From Himantopus leucocephalus (Eukaryota > Chordata > Aves > Charadriiformes > Recurvirostridae): a DNA stretch of 64,000 nt. Each line of letters begins with the position of its first letter. Positions within the stretch are counted from its first letter, which is position 1. Shown in pieces: positions 10,796 through 31,815 of the stretch. The DNA lies in the NCBI GenBank assembly GCA_003993805.1, contig RSEF01000001.1, positions 94,219,319 to 94,283,318 of the forward strand, given 5' to 3'. A program made the translations under genes and the position numbers. The notes below the pieces were generated by a model. It was not told where the DNA came from. It did no database searches and worked only from the letters and a program-made list of their open reading frames with translations.

Positions 10796-13700
10796 ATGTA
10801 AATGAAGAGGCTTCATTCAGCTTGTCTATTAAAAGAGTGTGTGATTTGTCCTTCAGTACAGAATGAAGTTTCTGAAAGTGTACATAAACATGTCATTTTA
10901 TGCAATATTTTGAACATAGAAGAATCCTGTGAAATTCCAGTACGTTGGCAATATAAAATCAATTTACTCATAGAAAATTACAAAAATTGACAACTGTCAC
11001 TGGTTTTCTACTAACTCGTGTATTTTGATTTCTGAGCAGTAACAGCAGTTTTCATGTCAGTTGCAGATGGTGGTTTTGTGGTATTTCCATCTAAGTTTGC
11101 CATGTAATGCCGTGCTGCCAAGCCTCCCTAGTGGGGCAGGTCTCGGCCCTTCCTGGCTGTGTCTGATGGCTGCTGGTGGTCAGATGCTCCTGTCACATGT
11201 GCAGTGTTGGGGGCTGCGGAGGACAGGGAGGTGTGTGCTCTGATCGCAGGGTGCGTGTGTGCAGTGACGCAGGAGTGGCCCATGGGAGTAGGGCGAGCAG
11301 TTGAAGAAAGCTTGAGCTAATGCTCGCTGCCTTCACCGTGGGGTTGTGAGTATTTCAGTCCCCTGGGATCTTCCAGCTTCACGTTAGTATTGGGGAAGGG
11401 TTGTACTTAAACTTCATCCACTGGGTAGGCAAGAGTTTTAACTGGAGTATGATTATTTGGCCAGACCTACAATCTTATTCCTTGATTAATTCACCTTCCA
11501 GCCTGAGTTCACAGCCCCTGCATCTGCCCAGTGTTGTAATTGTTTTGTAGGAGACAGAAAAATGCCTGTGGTGCAAAACTACTTTTCATTTGGTGTTGCA
11601 TATATATGTTTCTTCTTAACAAAGTCTAGTGAGTAAAGAAAAAATCGCACGTCATGGGAATAGTTGCGCCTGAGATAATATTAGCTGCAAGCATTTGCTC
11701 ACTGCCATCTTGGTATTCAACCATTTTGGCATCCTAATCCCTTTGCTCACATAATCACTTTTCCTTTTTACAGTAATGTCATGCTCAATCAAAAGACTGA
11801 CAATAAGACTGTGACATGCAACCTGAACCTCGACCTATTAATTTATTGCTATCCAACACTAAGCACAGCACCCTTCCTCCCTGACTCCACCATGACCAGG
11901 GTTCAAACATGAAGTTGGGTACTCAGCCGTTGGGAAATGTTGTACTTCAGGTTGTCTGATTGCAGTATTTTGGATGAAACTTCGTGTTTTCAAGATACTA
12001 CACAGTTGTTAACCCCGATTAAATTTCTGGAAATTTTCCTTTCATTTTATAAATGAGGGAAATAGAGACAGGAATTAAAAATATGTTGCCTGGGACTGTC
12101 GTTCACTGGGCAGTATGTATAAATATGCCAACTTCTGACTTCCCACTCATGGTGTGTGTCTGGCTATACTGCTCCAGTGAGCATTCCCTTCTGAGTCATC
12201 TTTACCTGTCAAGAGAGATCCATTGGTTATCATCCCATGTTACTTTCAGGACACTTTCCAGCATCTGCAATGTGTTAGAAAGCAGCTGTATTCATTTTGC
12301 CACCCTGGTTCCTCCCTCCAGTGCTAACCCATCCCTTTGCAGAAGGGGGAAGAGAAAACCCAGGATGGGAACATAGAGCTAATGAATTGCAGAGAAACAG
12401 ACTCAGTTTAATTCTCACATCTTCTGACTTCTAAATCTCTGCCTTTTTGCAAGCCAAATGCCTTTGATTTCATGTAGGATTATGGATGTAGTTCCTACAT
12501 TTCAAAAAGTAACTTAAGGAATAGTCACTGTGTACTTTCAAAAGTTCCCAAAACAAGAGGTTTGAACTTCAGAACATCTATACTTAGACTTAAAGGAAGA
12601 ACTGACTCCTCACTCCAAACTTATTTTCTGTGGACTGGCATCTAGTGGAAGATAACGCTGGCTACCTTTATACAACACTGGTGCGCAGCACTGGCTGTCC
12701 ATTACCATGGAGTTCCTTTGTACAGTTTTTGGTCTGTGCCAACGAGCACTCTCCCAGATGGTGCCTGAGCATGGCTTAGGAGTTAGTGTAGGACCATGCT
12801 GATGGCCGGTGGCCAAGTTAGATGTGTCCGTCCCCTTTTGGAGGGTGGGAGAATTTTGCCATCCAGGTGTAAGCTGTGTAATGCCAGTCACCCCCAGGAC
12901 CAGAGAACAGGCACTGTCCCGTTTTATTTAAAAGTACAGATGCTGTCCCATTGTCCCGTCTTGCAGCATTTGTGGTCCTGATGGGTGGCAGAGTTTTTAG
13001 TTCATTTCTTCTTTGAGACTGAATGATCCAAACATGAACCTTGACATCTTTGCACTCAGTGCCTCCAACTAGGTATGTGGTCTACCACGCAATGCCTAGG
13101 CAGAGCCTGGGTGGAGAGAAGAGACTACATCAGCGCTATTGCCCTCCACCCCCGAATCATCACTGGCTAGCTCAGGGACGACCCCTGTGTCACATACCAT
13201 AGTCACGTTCTGCCTCCTGCACTCCTCCTGCTTGGACCAGGTCTGAGTCACTTGAGATGACTGGGACGTTACAGTAGAAGAAGATCAGGAGTAGTAGATA
13301 ATAAACCCAAGTAGATGTGGTTTGTTTTTCTTTTTCCCCTAGAGAGGAGTAATACCAAAGAAAGGGAAGAGACGTGGTAACTATAGACAACTGAGTACCA
13401 GCAGCTAATCTTGGTGAGGAGTGGATCAGGCCTTAAATGTCTGCTAGCTAAAGAAACGCTGCTGAAGTAATGGTGGTGTTAGCTCTTTTTCTTAAGTGGC
13501 TTGGATGCTGGGAGCCTTCAGCTCTTCTTTCTCCTGTCACTGGCCCCAGGGAGGGCTAGCTGGACCTCAGCTGGCTTTTAACCTTCTCAAGCAGACTGGA
13601 GCCCTGGACTCAGGCTCCCAACCTGGAGCTTGCACTGCCGTTCAGCAGCAGCCGAAATCACAGCCTTTCAGCCCTCTGTGGATTTGGAGGCACCTCCCTG

Positions 13701-16700
13701 ACTTCCCTGTCTCACTGGAAATTGCCTCCCTGCTGTTGGGACATCTGCTGGGTGTACCTGTGTGTGCAGCCCGGGCATGTGCAAGCCTTTGGGGCACATG
13801 ACTCATTTGTCATTTACAGTCCCGGCCAAGCCTCCAAACACTATCCCAGACAACTTGGTCCTGTTCTCGTTTCCTCTGCTTCTGTTGCCATCTAGGAAAG
13901 TTTATTTTCTCAGACCTTCAGTCTAACATGTAAATGCTATCCTCAGGCAAGGGCAAACATTCTCCCAACTTTCTGAGAAAGACCAAGGCTGTATACTTAA
14001 GTAGGTAAAACTTGAGTGCATCTCATTTGAGATGGACTTGATTCCAGTTTTGTAACCCGTGAAGAGTTGCTCTGCACTACAGCCTGGGAAGGAGAGAGAT
14101 TATCTGCATCCTTCAACAGAAGAGGAACTGGAGCCCATGATCTCCTGCTGCCTGTGCAGGACAGTCCACCTTTGGCAAGGAGAATTACTTGAAGCTGGGG
14201 AGGAGGAGGAGCGGGATCCATTTTGGATCCCGTGTGGGGATGCCTGTTGAGTGTGCGTTGCTCGCAGGAGACTGCACCAGGGCTTACAAGAGAATATGGA
14301 GGGGTTTGGGCAGTAAGCCAAACCAAGCTGGGTTGTATGAAACGCAAACAGAAAATAGCAATTCGCAATGCCTCATAACTCAGTCAAACCTGCAAAGGGC
14401 TTCACAGGGCCAGGAAAAGGTTATCCCTTTGACAGCTGGCCTGCCAAATGTCTTGTTTCCTTTCCAAAACCACAGAGCCCTAATAATTCTTCGGAGACAT
14501 TTACAGGGTTCTTCAGTGACAGGAAGAGTTAGGTGTAACTTTGTTAATTGTCAAGGTTCACGTTGCAAGCTTTTATTTCATAGATGTTAAAATTAGAAGG
14601 CGGTGTTGTGATCCTCTAGTCTGGCCTCTGATGTAACAGTTACTGTGCTGAGCCTAATAATATGTGTGCCGATTCTGTTATATATTTTAGAAAAGTCTTC
14701 ACTCTCTTAAGTGTTAGAAACTTCTGCCCCAGTGGCTAATTATGTCTACTGAAACATACCTATTTGTTTCTGGTTTTGTTTAGTACTGCATATTCGGCGA
14801 TTGACATAAGTACCGAGTTGGTATTTCTTTTAAAAAAGGGAAGTTTCGGTATGTGGTTGGCTGCATATTATTTCTCCGACTTACTTCTCTGCAAAGAAGA
14901 CCATAATTGTCATTACAGGGTTACTGGAAAGCTGAAGTGAGACCTCCGTGCTGCATTATGATGTTCGGTTCTTTGGTGTGGGAGGTGTGGGTGGCATCCC
15001 TGTTGAATGTAAAGAGCAGTGACATATTGGTAATGGGCTGCTGCGGCTGCTTCTGTGTGTTCAGAGCTGAGCTAATACTCGAAGGCTGCCAACATGGCGT
15101 GTGTTGAAGCTGAGTTAAATTAGGATCGCCTTACTTACAATGTTTGCTTCATGTGAGAAGTGTTAATTCTAGATACTTATCTAGAATAGCATCAGTGTAA
15201 CTGGCTGAATTGGCAACCAAAGGCCAAAGTATGACAGAAATGTAAGGCTGTAAAACATGTCAGCTGGTAGGGATTAGGAGAGTGCTCTGCCTCCATTAGG
15301 TCAGTTATAAACCATCGTGAGCTATTTTTCTATTAAAGAAGAGGTCTCAGTTAATGAATTGTTGTGTGTGGGAATTAACGCTGGATGAGTCCCCCGTGGC
15401 TTCCATGATGAGGGTCAAGTAAAATATTAATGAAATTAAAACAAACAATCCCCTGCTCATCCCAAGTATCTTCCGGATGGGTTTCTCTAAGTATTGGTCA
15501 GGGAAGCTGTGGAGCCCCACAAGAGACGGGCCAGTATCATTACTCCCTTTTCACAGGTAGGGAGATGGAGGCGGTGGAAAGCAGCAACTCTAGGGCCTCA
15601 CAGTCCGGCAGCAGGGCTGCACAGGAGGACAGGAGTTCTCCCGTCTGGTGCCTTTGCTCTGATCCCTGGTTTCAGCTCCCTTCTCAGAGAAATGGAAGTG
15701 CAGTCAGACTGCTCCTGCACTGGCCGGCTGGAAGCTGATCTTTCCAGGACTGGGATGGCCTTTAGGAGTCCCAAATCTCAAGTCCTCTTGTACTTAGTCA
15801 CAAAACTTTCCCATGCTTCCAGATCAGAGAATATGACCCAGGAGATGCAGATGTTTTCTCCTGATGCCTCATCCACAGGACACATTTCCTTGTCTTGCAG
15901 ATTGTCCATTCCAGAGTATAGGAGCTCAAATGACAGGCTGGAGAAGGACAGTCTTTTTGGTTACACCTGCGCAATACAGCGCAGTGCAAAAGATCTTGAG
16001 CTGGGTGGAGCTGACCAGACTAGCTTCAGGAGCGGCATCCCTGGATCACTTCAGTCCAGTTCCTGGGCTAACACAATCATGGCGCTTTCGTACTCTGTAC
16101 TGTAGGAACTGTGTGGCGTAACAGGGTGTTAAATATCTATGGCGCTTTTGGATGTAAAAGCGGTAAATTTATTCAGAGGGAGCTCAGAAATCTTCCCACT
16201 GTTGCAAAGTGTAAGGATGTACTCTGCATCTCCGGGCATGACTCTGACGTAGTAAAGAGACGCAGCCCAGTGCATGGAGAAGGAGACCTAGGCAGGCACT
16301 CCAAGCTAAACAGAGTTGATTCTGTTTGCATCATGCAAAATCAAAGCTAACTGCATTTTCTCACACCTATTTGTGTACCTTGGACACCGAACAGCCTGAG
16401 CAAGACTTGCCACATTTTCTGCGTAACATGCTGGTGCACGTATGCATGTGCATGTGCTCTGGAGAGGGCCGGGCTGTATAATACCCCTTCAGCGAAGGCC
16501 ACTGGGGGCTCATTGTGCAGAGCTAGTTAATGACAGCACATGGCCAGTTTAGGATGGTGAAGTTTATTGCACTGACAACAAGTGCAAAGAAGAACTCACG
16601 AAGTCAGAAAAGTTGTCATTAGGAACATTCCCATTAAGGACTTTCCCATTATTTTTTCCCCCTCTGTCTCTGAAGATCAAATAAAGAAGGAAATGGAAAT

Positions 16701-17008
16701 ACTAAAATGATTTCAGAGGATAATCAACATCCTGATAATCATTCCTCCCTGCTTCCTCCAAAAAATTGGAGGTCTGCCTGACTTGAATCGTGTGGGTATC
16801 ACTCCGAGAAATTGGAAATCAGATGTGACGGTGGCCAAATCTTTCCCCCCTCTGCTGGGGAAGTTTATTGCACTTTTGGTAAAGATCCTTGCATCTGTAA
16901 ATAATAGTTAAGGAAACTAATAATTTTGTCATGTTTCTGTAGCAGACCGCAAAAGGATGTCCCACAGTCCACTGACTCTACCCTCTTATCTCTTTGTCTG
17001 CCTTTCAG
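10796..17008. other. Non-coding stretch between CR1 and first coding exon of ATN1
   Basis: I find no supported coding exon here. The longest open frame (15494-16105, 203 codons) overlaps a MIR-like repeat and has no recognisable domain. Old repeat fragments are visible at about 14,095-14,145 and 14,590-14,780. The stretch ends at the acceptor (AG at 17007-17008) of the ATN1 exon that carries the start codon, so it is probably the 3' part of the large ATN1 5' intron. Confidence 0.4.
15510..15665 (+). repeat. MIR-like CORE-SINE remnant
   Basis: The + strand reads 'tatcattactcccttttcac' then 'aggtagggagatggaggc', then a 'cacag..cggcagcagggctg' block and 'aggagttctcccgtctg'. This follows, with much divergence, the MIR/CORE-SINE order of 'cattttacagatgaggaaactgaggc', 'cacagc..gcagagc' and 'attcgaacccaggtctg'. 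It is an ancient amniote repeat in a non-coding stretch. Confidence 0.5.
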
Positions 17009-26400
<9,392 letters not shown>

Positions 26401-26951
26401 CCCAAACAAAAAAAAAAAAACCAACAACCCTTCCGGAAACAGACTCCCGTTGTGTTCATTTCTTTTTACCGGGGGCCAGGAGGAGAGCTGGCCGTGCGGG
26501 GCTGTGGGAGCGGGTAGTAACACGCGCTCCCCGGGCGCGGGGGGGGAGGGTGAAAACCGGGGTTGCCGGCGAGCCGGTGCCCGTCGCGGGGCGACTGCGA
26601 GCGGGCTTCGCCTCAGGGAACGCCGGTGAGGGGGAGGGCCCCGCCGGCGGGCGCTGCCCGGGGCAGCGGGAGACGAGCGCTCCCGGCGGTGAGGGGCCGC
26701 TCCCAGCAGCCCCAGCGCCGGCGGCCACGGAGGACCCGCCCCTCCCCGCGCGGGGATGGGCGGGGCGTGCGCGCCGCGGCACCAATGGGAAGCGGCATAT
26801 CTGCATACCGCCCGAACGGCGCGGCCGGGCCCGGCAATGCGGGGGCTGCCGCCGCTGCCGGGCCATGGCGAGGCGGGCGACGGGGCTGAGCGGTGGGCGC
26901 GGGGCCGGGATTCCACAGGGGAGGCGGTCTAAGGTAGCAGCGGCGCTCGCC

Positions 26952-26970
26952 CTCACCTAGGGGACGGTCG
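26952..26970 (+). promoter_or_regulatory. Putative snRNA proximal sequence element (PSE) of U7
   Basis: CTCACCTAGGGGACGGTCG begins about 55 bases upstream of the U7 5' end, the spacing expected for a vertebrate pol II snRNA PSE (consensus starts TCACC). Together with the octamer-like ATCTGCAT about 205 bases upstream (distal element position) it supports a working U7 promoter. Only the first six or so bases match the consensus well. Confidence 0.6.
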
Positions 26971-27006
26971 GCTTGGGCGGGGCCCGGCGCGGGGGAGTGT
27001 TTCTTT

Positions 27007-27065
27007 AGTGATTTCAGCTCTTTTAGTATTTGTCCAGCAGGTTTCCCGCCGCGCGGGAAGCCTCA
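27007..27065 (+). ncRNA. RNU7-1: U7 small nuclear RNA (histone pre-mRNA 3' end processing)
   Basis: U7 snRNA base-pairs with the histone downstream element and recruits the U7 snRNP for cleavage of replication-dependent histone pre-mRNAs. The match is direct: CAGCTCTTTTAG (histone-pairing segment) at 27015-27026, the U7-type Sm site TATTTGTCCAG (27028-27038; human AATTTGTCTAG), then a GC-rich hairpin in which GGTTTCCCG (27040-27048) pairs with CGGGAAGCC (27054-27062) with one G-U pair. The 5' end was set by comparison with human U7 and may be off by one or two bases. It lies about 105 bases upstream of the C12orf57 ATG on the same strand, the position of RNU7-1 in human. Confidence 0.93.
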
Positions 27066-27169
27066 CCCAGTAGTACAATGGCAGGGGAGGGCGTGGCTGC
27101 GCATGCGTGGTGGGGAGAGGGGCGGAGCTGCCGTGAGGGGGCAGAGGCGCGGCCGCCCCGCCGGGTGTC

Positions 27170-27731
27170 ATGGCGGCCTCCGCGCAGGCCCCGGCGGCGG
27201 CGCTGAGCGCGGAACAGGCTAAGGGTGAGTGGGGGGTGTTGGCGGGTGGCCCCGGTGCCCCGGGCGGGCTGAGTGACTGATGTCTGCGCGTCCGTGTGCC
27301 GCAGCGGTGCTGGCGGAGGTGATCAAGGCCTTCGGGGCGCCCGAGAACGCGCAGCGCATGGAGGAGGCGCGGGACAACGCCTGCAACGACATGGGCAAGA
27401 TGCTGCAGTTCCTCCTGCCCGTGGCCACCCAGATCCAGCAGGACGTGATCAAAGCCTACGGTTTCAGCAACGACGGCGAAGGTGGGTTGTCGTCCCCCGG
27501 CCGGGCGGGGAGCTCCGGGCCCGCCGAGGGGGCGGCGACGGGCGGGCGGGCGGGAGCCCCCTTCCCAGCCGGTGTCTTGCAGGGGTCCTGAAGTTCGCCC
27601 GGCTGATCAAGTCCTACGAGTCGCAGGACCCGGAGATCGCCAGCATGTCGGGCAAGCTCAAGGCCATGTTCCTGCCGCCCATGACGCTGCCGCCGCACGG
27701 GGCCGGGACCGGTGGAGTGGCAACCTCCTGA
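27170..27731 (+). CDS. C12orf57: C12orf57 (GRCC10) orthologue, 126 aa
   Basis: Three exons: 27170-27224, 27305-27481 and 27583-27731 (TGA). Introns are short (80 and 101 bp), GT-AG and phase-consistent, and the total is 126 codons, the same length as human. The protein begins MAASAQAPAAALSAEQAK and contains the conserved blocks 'EARDNACNDMGKMLQF', 'VATQIQQDVIKAYGF', 'KFARLIKSYESQDPEIAS' and 'FLPPMTLPPHG'. Human C12orf57 is needed for brain and eye development (loss causes Temtamy syndrome); its molecular role is poorly defined and no catalytic motif is visible. The start codon sits in an ATGGCGGC context resembling a YY1 site. Confidence 0.97.
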
Positions 27732-27893
27732 GACCGTGGACCTCGCCCGCCCCGCCGGGTGGCGGTGCTGCGGCCCGGGGCCGTGCTCCCAAGGTGCGGG
27801 TCCCGTCAGCCCTAGGGATGGAGCGCTTGAACGAGGGAGACTCTGACCTGGAAGGAATGGGCTGCTTCGTGCATGCTTGTGTGTCTGCTCGTG

Positions 27894-27899
27894 AATAAA
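27894..27899 (+). promoter_or_regulatory. C12orf57: Poly(A) signal AATAAA of C12orf57
   Basis: AATAAA lies 163 bases after the TGA, giving a compact 3' UTR. No competing signal lies between them. Confidence 0.85.
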
Positions 27900-30039
27900 A
27901 TATGTCTTGAAAATGCCCATGATTTATGGATGAATGTGAGCTCAGCGGTGCTCCTCAGGTGCAGATGTTTCTCCCTGGTGCAGAGGCAGGTACAGCAGTG
28001 CCCACCTCATGCCTGGTGAAGCCTGCACTAGTGTTCTGAGGGGCCCAGTATGTACCAAGTTCTGCAAAAAGGCAATTGCTTATACAAGCCTTGGTGTGAA
28101 GCCCTGGGACTTTGATATCAAAGTGACTTTTTATTTTTTAACAGTTCAAGAGACGCTAAGTCCTAAGAGCAAGCATTGACAAAAGTGCTATTTGAAACAT
28201 GCTAGGTAATGTGTCCCTAAACACAATCTAGGGCTGTTCAGCAAGCGCCGTAAGTATCACTGTGAGCCCTTGTCCCCAGCAGGGCCAGCACAGCTAATTC
28301 ACTTCTACCACCGATGCTGTGGCTGCATTGCTTTTGGGCTGAATGTACCATCAAACAAGTCAGCCCTAATGAAGAAGGTGGCAGAGAGGTGCAGCAGGGA
28401 GTGGCACGGCATGGGAGGACTGGGCTTGCCCTGTTTGGCTGCAGCCTGGGTTAGAAGAACATAATGTAAAACAATATAGTGTGTCTTCTGGGACTGAAGC
28501 GAGACAAACCTAGCAGAGCAGCATCACTCCAGTGTGAGGTTTTGTGTTTCTGGCTTGATTCAAAGGAAGGGGCTTCAGCTGTGTCTGCTTGTAGCCTCCT
28601 GGCCAGCGTGCCTGTTGCCCTTGGGAGCGTTGAGGTCTTTGGGGAGGGCGATGGGCACCAGGGCAGCACGGCTGGGTGTGAAGAAACAGGGCTATGGTAG
28701 GGAGAGAGGGGAGCTGCGAGCCAGGCGTGAGAGGGCTGCATCCGCCTTTGCCTTCTGTGCCTTTCAGTTACAAACCAGGCAGGAATGTAGCCAGCGAGGG
28801 CGTGAGCTTAGTGGATAGGAGGCAGGAAGAGCAGTCAGTCCCTTCCGTCTCCATCCACCTCTCCCAGCCTGGCCTTGGCCTTCCCCCACCCCTCTAATTA
28901 TTCATTAACTACAGCCCAGGAAGTGGTTTGCAAATGGTGAAAATTAAGCCCTCTGCCTGAGGCCTGCAGTTTGCCTGGCCTGGAGCTACCTCCTTCTTGG
29001 TCTGCCTAGGAGCAGGGCAGTGTTTGGGACTGCGCCTGTGCGGATCCAACGCAGGTGAGTCATGGGAGGTGTCGCAGCCCCAAGTGCTGCAGCCCCAGCT
29101 GCTCCTCCAGAGCCATGGCACTCACCGCCATGAGCAGCCAGGCCTGTCGGGAGGGTGCAGGTCCGGCTCTCCTCTGTCAAGGTCTTTGATCTCTCTCCCA
29201 AGTCTGTCTCAAGGTACTGTCTTGATAATTCCAATATTGCTTTATTTTCTTTAGTAGGACCCCCCGGTTAAGGGCTGTGGTACTTCACCAGCTGCTGTCA
29301 GTTCCCTATCAGTGGGGATCTGGGAGTCAAGATCCTGATGCCATCCTGTGGGTGAGTGCTCTGAATGCTAGTTAGGGGAAGAAAACAAGAGTTGGTGAGA
29401 AAAATAAAAATACGGGCAGTAGGCATCAAGCACAGAAAGGGGAAAAACCCCCATCTTCTAATAAGAGCTACAGGATAGCCGAGGACTGGAGTTCATGGTG
29501 GTTTAGATTTTTATTGCTGTTACCATTGCTCCTTCTCACTTTGATAAAGAGCAAGCAGGATTTGCCATGCCCAGTCTGCTACAGTTACTGTGCCAGCCCT
29601 GCAGCTGCGTCTCTGAGTGGTTTTGTACAGAGAGAGGTCAGGTGGCTGACCCTTTTTAATCCTGGTTATTTCTTGGTTTGCCTTTATAGCAAGGGCTATA
29701 TAAAGGGCCTTTATAGCCCTTTATGCAGCAGCAGGACATAAAATCTTCACAATCAGTCCAAACGGGTGCTCAACCCTGGGGACTGCAGTGGTGTGGTGTA
29801 AGGAAATGGGCTTCGCACTAGCATTGCTCTATGGTAAGGATCTGGGCAGCCACAGTGGTCCAGCACTGTCCTGGGGTCCTGTGGCCTGACAGAGACCATC
29901 TGGCTTGGGCAAGTCATAGGAAGATGGTCCGTCTGCCCGTTCCTCAAGCCCAGGTGGCCTTCGCTCTGCACTAGCAACTGAACTACAATGCAGTTCTGTG
30001 CTGAACAGCAAAACCTAAAGTCTAAAGTCAGCTCAGTGC

Positions 30040-31240
30040 TGAGAATTAAAGTGACAAATGCAATGCCAATTCTCAAAAAGGGCTCCAGATGGGACTCCCT
30101 AAATGTGAGGGAAGCACAGAACAAGAAAGTTGGTATCTGGCTAAGTGTATATCTGGGCAGTATAATGGAGAAAGCAATGAGTGAGATACTGAGTCAGCAT
30201 CTGCTTTTGTAAAGGCAAGTCCTGTCTTGTAAAAACGAGTTTTTTGGGAGACTTGGCAAGCTTGTGGATAAGGGAGGTCTGGCTGATACAGTTTCCTTGG
30301 ATTTCCAAAAAAATGGTTTTCTCATCAAAGTTTTTAAATAAAGCTAAAGTCATGGCATAAGAAAGAAGATTATGTCTTTCTTGGGTAAAGAATTAGTAAA
30401 AAATAGGAAATGGAAGGTAGGAACAAACATCCAGTTTTTACGGCAAAGGTATCTCATTGATGAGATCACAGCGGCCTAATCTAAACTATACACTGTTCAG
30501 TATATTCCTAAATGACCTGGAAATAGAGCTTGTATGGTGAGGTGAGAAAATTGACTGATGGTAGAAAGTTATTCAGGATAATAGGGTGGGAGCTGACTGT
30601 GAATAATTGCAGAAGGACCTTATGATAATGAATGAGTGGGCAATAGAACAGCAGATGAAATATAGGCATATATAAAACAATGTTCATGGAGAAAAATAAC
30701 TCAAAATTTACGTATAAAACAATGAACTGCGAACTAATCATAACCTCTCTGGAGTAAGACTGGGATCATATGTAAGTCCATGCAATTGTTAGCTTAATGC
30801 TTGGTTGTGGTGAACAAATAGCAGAAATCATCACTGTGTCTATATATATATATATATGTCCATGTCCATATATATATATGTCCATGTTTCACCAGCATCT
30901 TGAGCACTGCAGTCTGTGCCACCCTTCACCCATATCGCCAAAACAATACAACAGGGTTGGAAACATCTTGGAGAGAGGTAGCAAAGATGATCAGAGGTGT
31001 AGAAAAGCTCTGTACAAAGAACACCTAAATGGAGCTGGAGTCTTCAGCCTGGCAAAGAGCTGAGGAAGGATATGGACGTTACGAGTCCAGCTCAGAGGGA
31101 GTGAATAAGAATCAGTTGTTGATTTTTCTGTCTTTACAACAACCAGATGTTAATGAAAATGGGCAGGGAGCAGGTTATAAGCAAGCCAAAGGAGGACTTG
31201 TTTCTGTAGCTGAGCAGTGATGCTAAATTTGTTACGGATT
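30040..31240 (+). mobile_element. Old CR1-like LINE, plus strand, highly decayed
   Basis: The + strand keeps CR1 ORF2 text in order: 'ccaattctcaaaaagggctcc' (finger/palm junction, compare 'IPVFKKG'), 'agcttgtggataagggag', 'ctaaatgacctggaaatag', 'gcagatgaaatat', 'ggagagaggtagcaaagatg', and 'tggagctggagtcttcag' (compare 'LGLFSL'). Stops and indels occur throughout. It is older than the copies at 9.2 and 46.7 kb. Confidence 0.7.
30839..30880. repeat. TA-repeat with TCCATG units
   Basis: Two (TA)n runs are separated by tandem TCCATG/TCCATA units, inserted within the old CR1. Confidence 0.8.
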
Positions 31241-31334
31241 TGACGGTTGACTCTACAAGTAGCTGCAAACAGAGACTTGGGGAGTACAGGGGGAAAAGAA
31301 ACTCTATACGTAGCCTGTTCTTCTACTCTTCCTT

Positions 31335-31815
31335 TGACAACCATTTTGACCCTTGGATCACCTAGTCCACCCCCCTGCCCACAGCAGAGCTAACCCCAAA
31401 GCTAGATCAGATTTCTCAGGGCCTTGTTCAGCTGTCCCCTGAACATCTCCAAGAGTGGAGAGTCCTCAGCCTCCCTGGGGAACCTGTGGCAATTGCTGAA
31501 CTGCCCTTGAGGGGGAGTGAGTGTGCAATTTTTCCTGATACCTAATCAGAATTGCCCTTGCTGCAAGTTATGCCTGTTGCCTTTTGTCCTTTTGCTGTGG
31601 CCCACAAAGAAGAATGTTGCTCTGGAATCCCCCAGTCCCCCTCTAGGTACTCTCAGACAGATGTTAAATCCCTCGTTCAGCATCTTTTTCTCCAAGCTGA
31701 ACAAACTCATCTTCCTCCGCCTCTGCTGTGCTCTAGGCTCCTCACCACCTCAGTGGCCTTATGCTGGATTCTGTCCAGTTTCTCAGTGTCTCTTTTACAG
31801 TAGTCCAGATGTGGG
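31335..31815 (-). repeat. CR1 LINE fragment, minus strand
   Basis: The + strand shows the reverse complement of a CR1 3' part: 'ggatcacctagtccaccccc' (tail end), 'ggagagtcctcagcctccctgg', 'ttctccaagctgaacaaact' and 'ccagtttctcagtgtctc', ending near 'tagtccagatgtggg'. The coding frame is destroyed. Confidence 0.8.

Larger units (their letters stand above)
26470..27300. promoter_or_regulatory. CpG island promoter of U7 snRNA and C12orf57
   Basis: This is a strongly GC- and CpG-rich stretch. It holds a CCAAT (26782-26786), a near-octamer ATCTGCAT (26799-26806), the presumed U7 PSE (26952-26970), the U7 gene and the first exon of C12orf57. Long open frames on both strands (for example 26380-26916 minus and 26550-26960 plus) reflect the lack of stop codons in GC-rich DNA and are not called genes. 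Confidence 0.75.

Noticed and set aside
15494..16105. 203-codon plus-strand open frame
   Set aside because: It overlaps a MIR-like repeat, contains no recognisable motif and lies in the presumed ATN1 5' intron without splice support.
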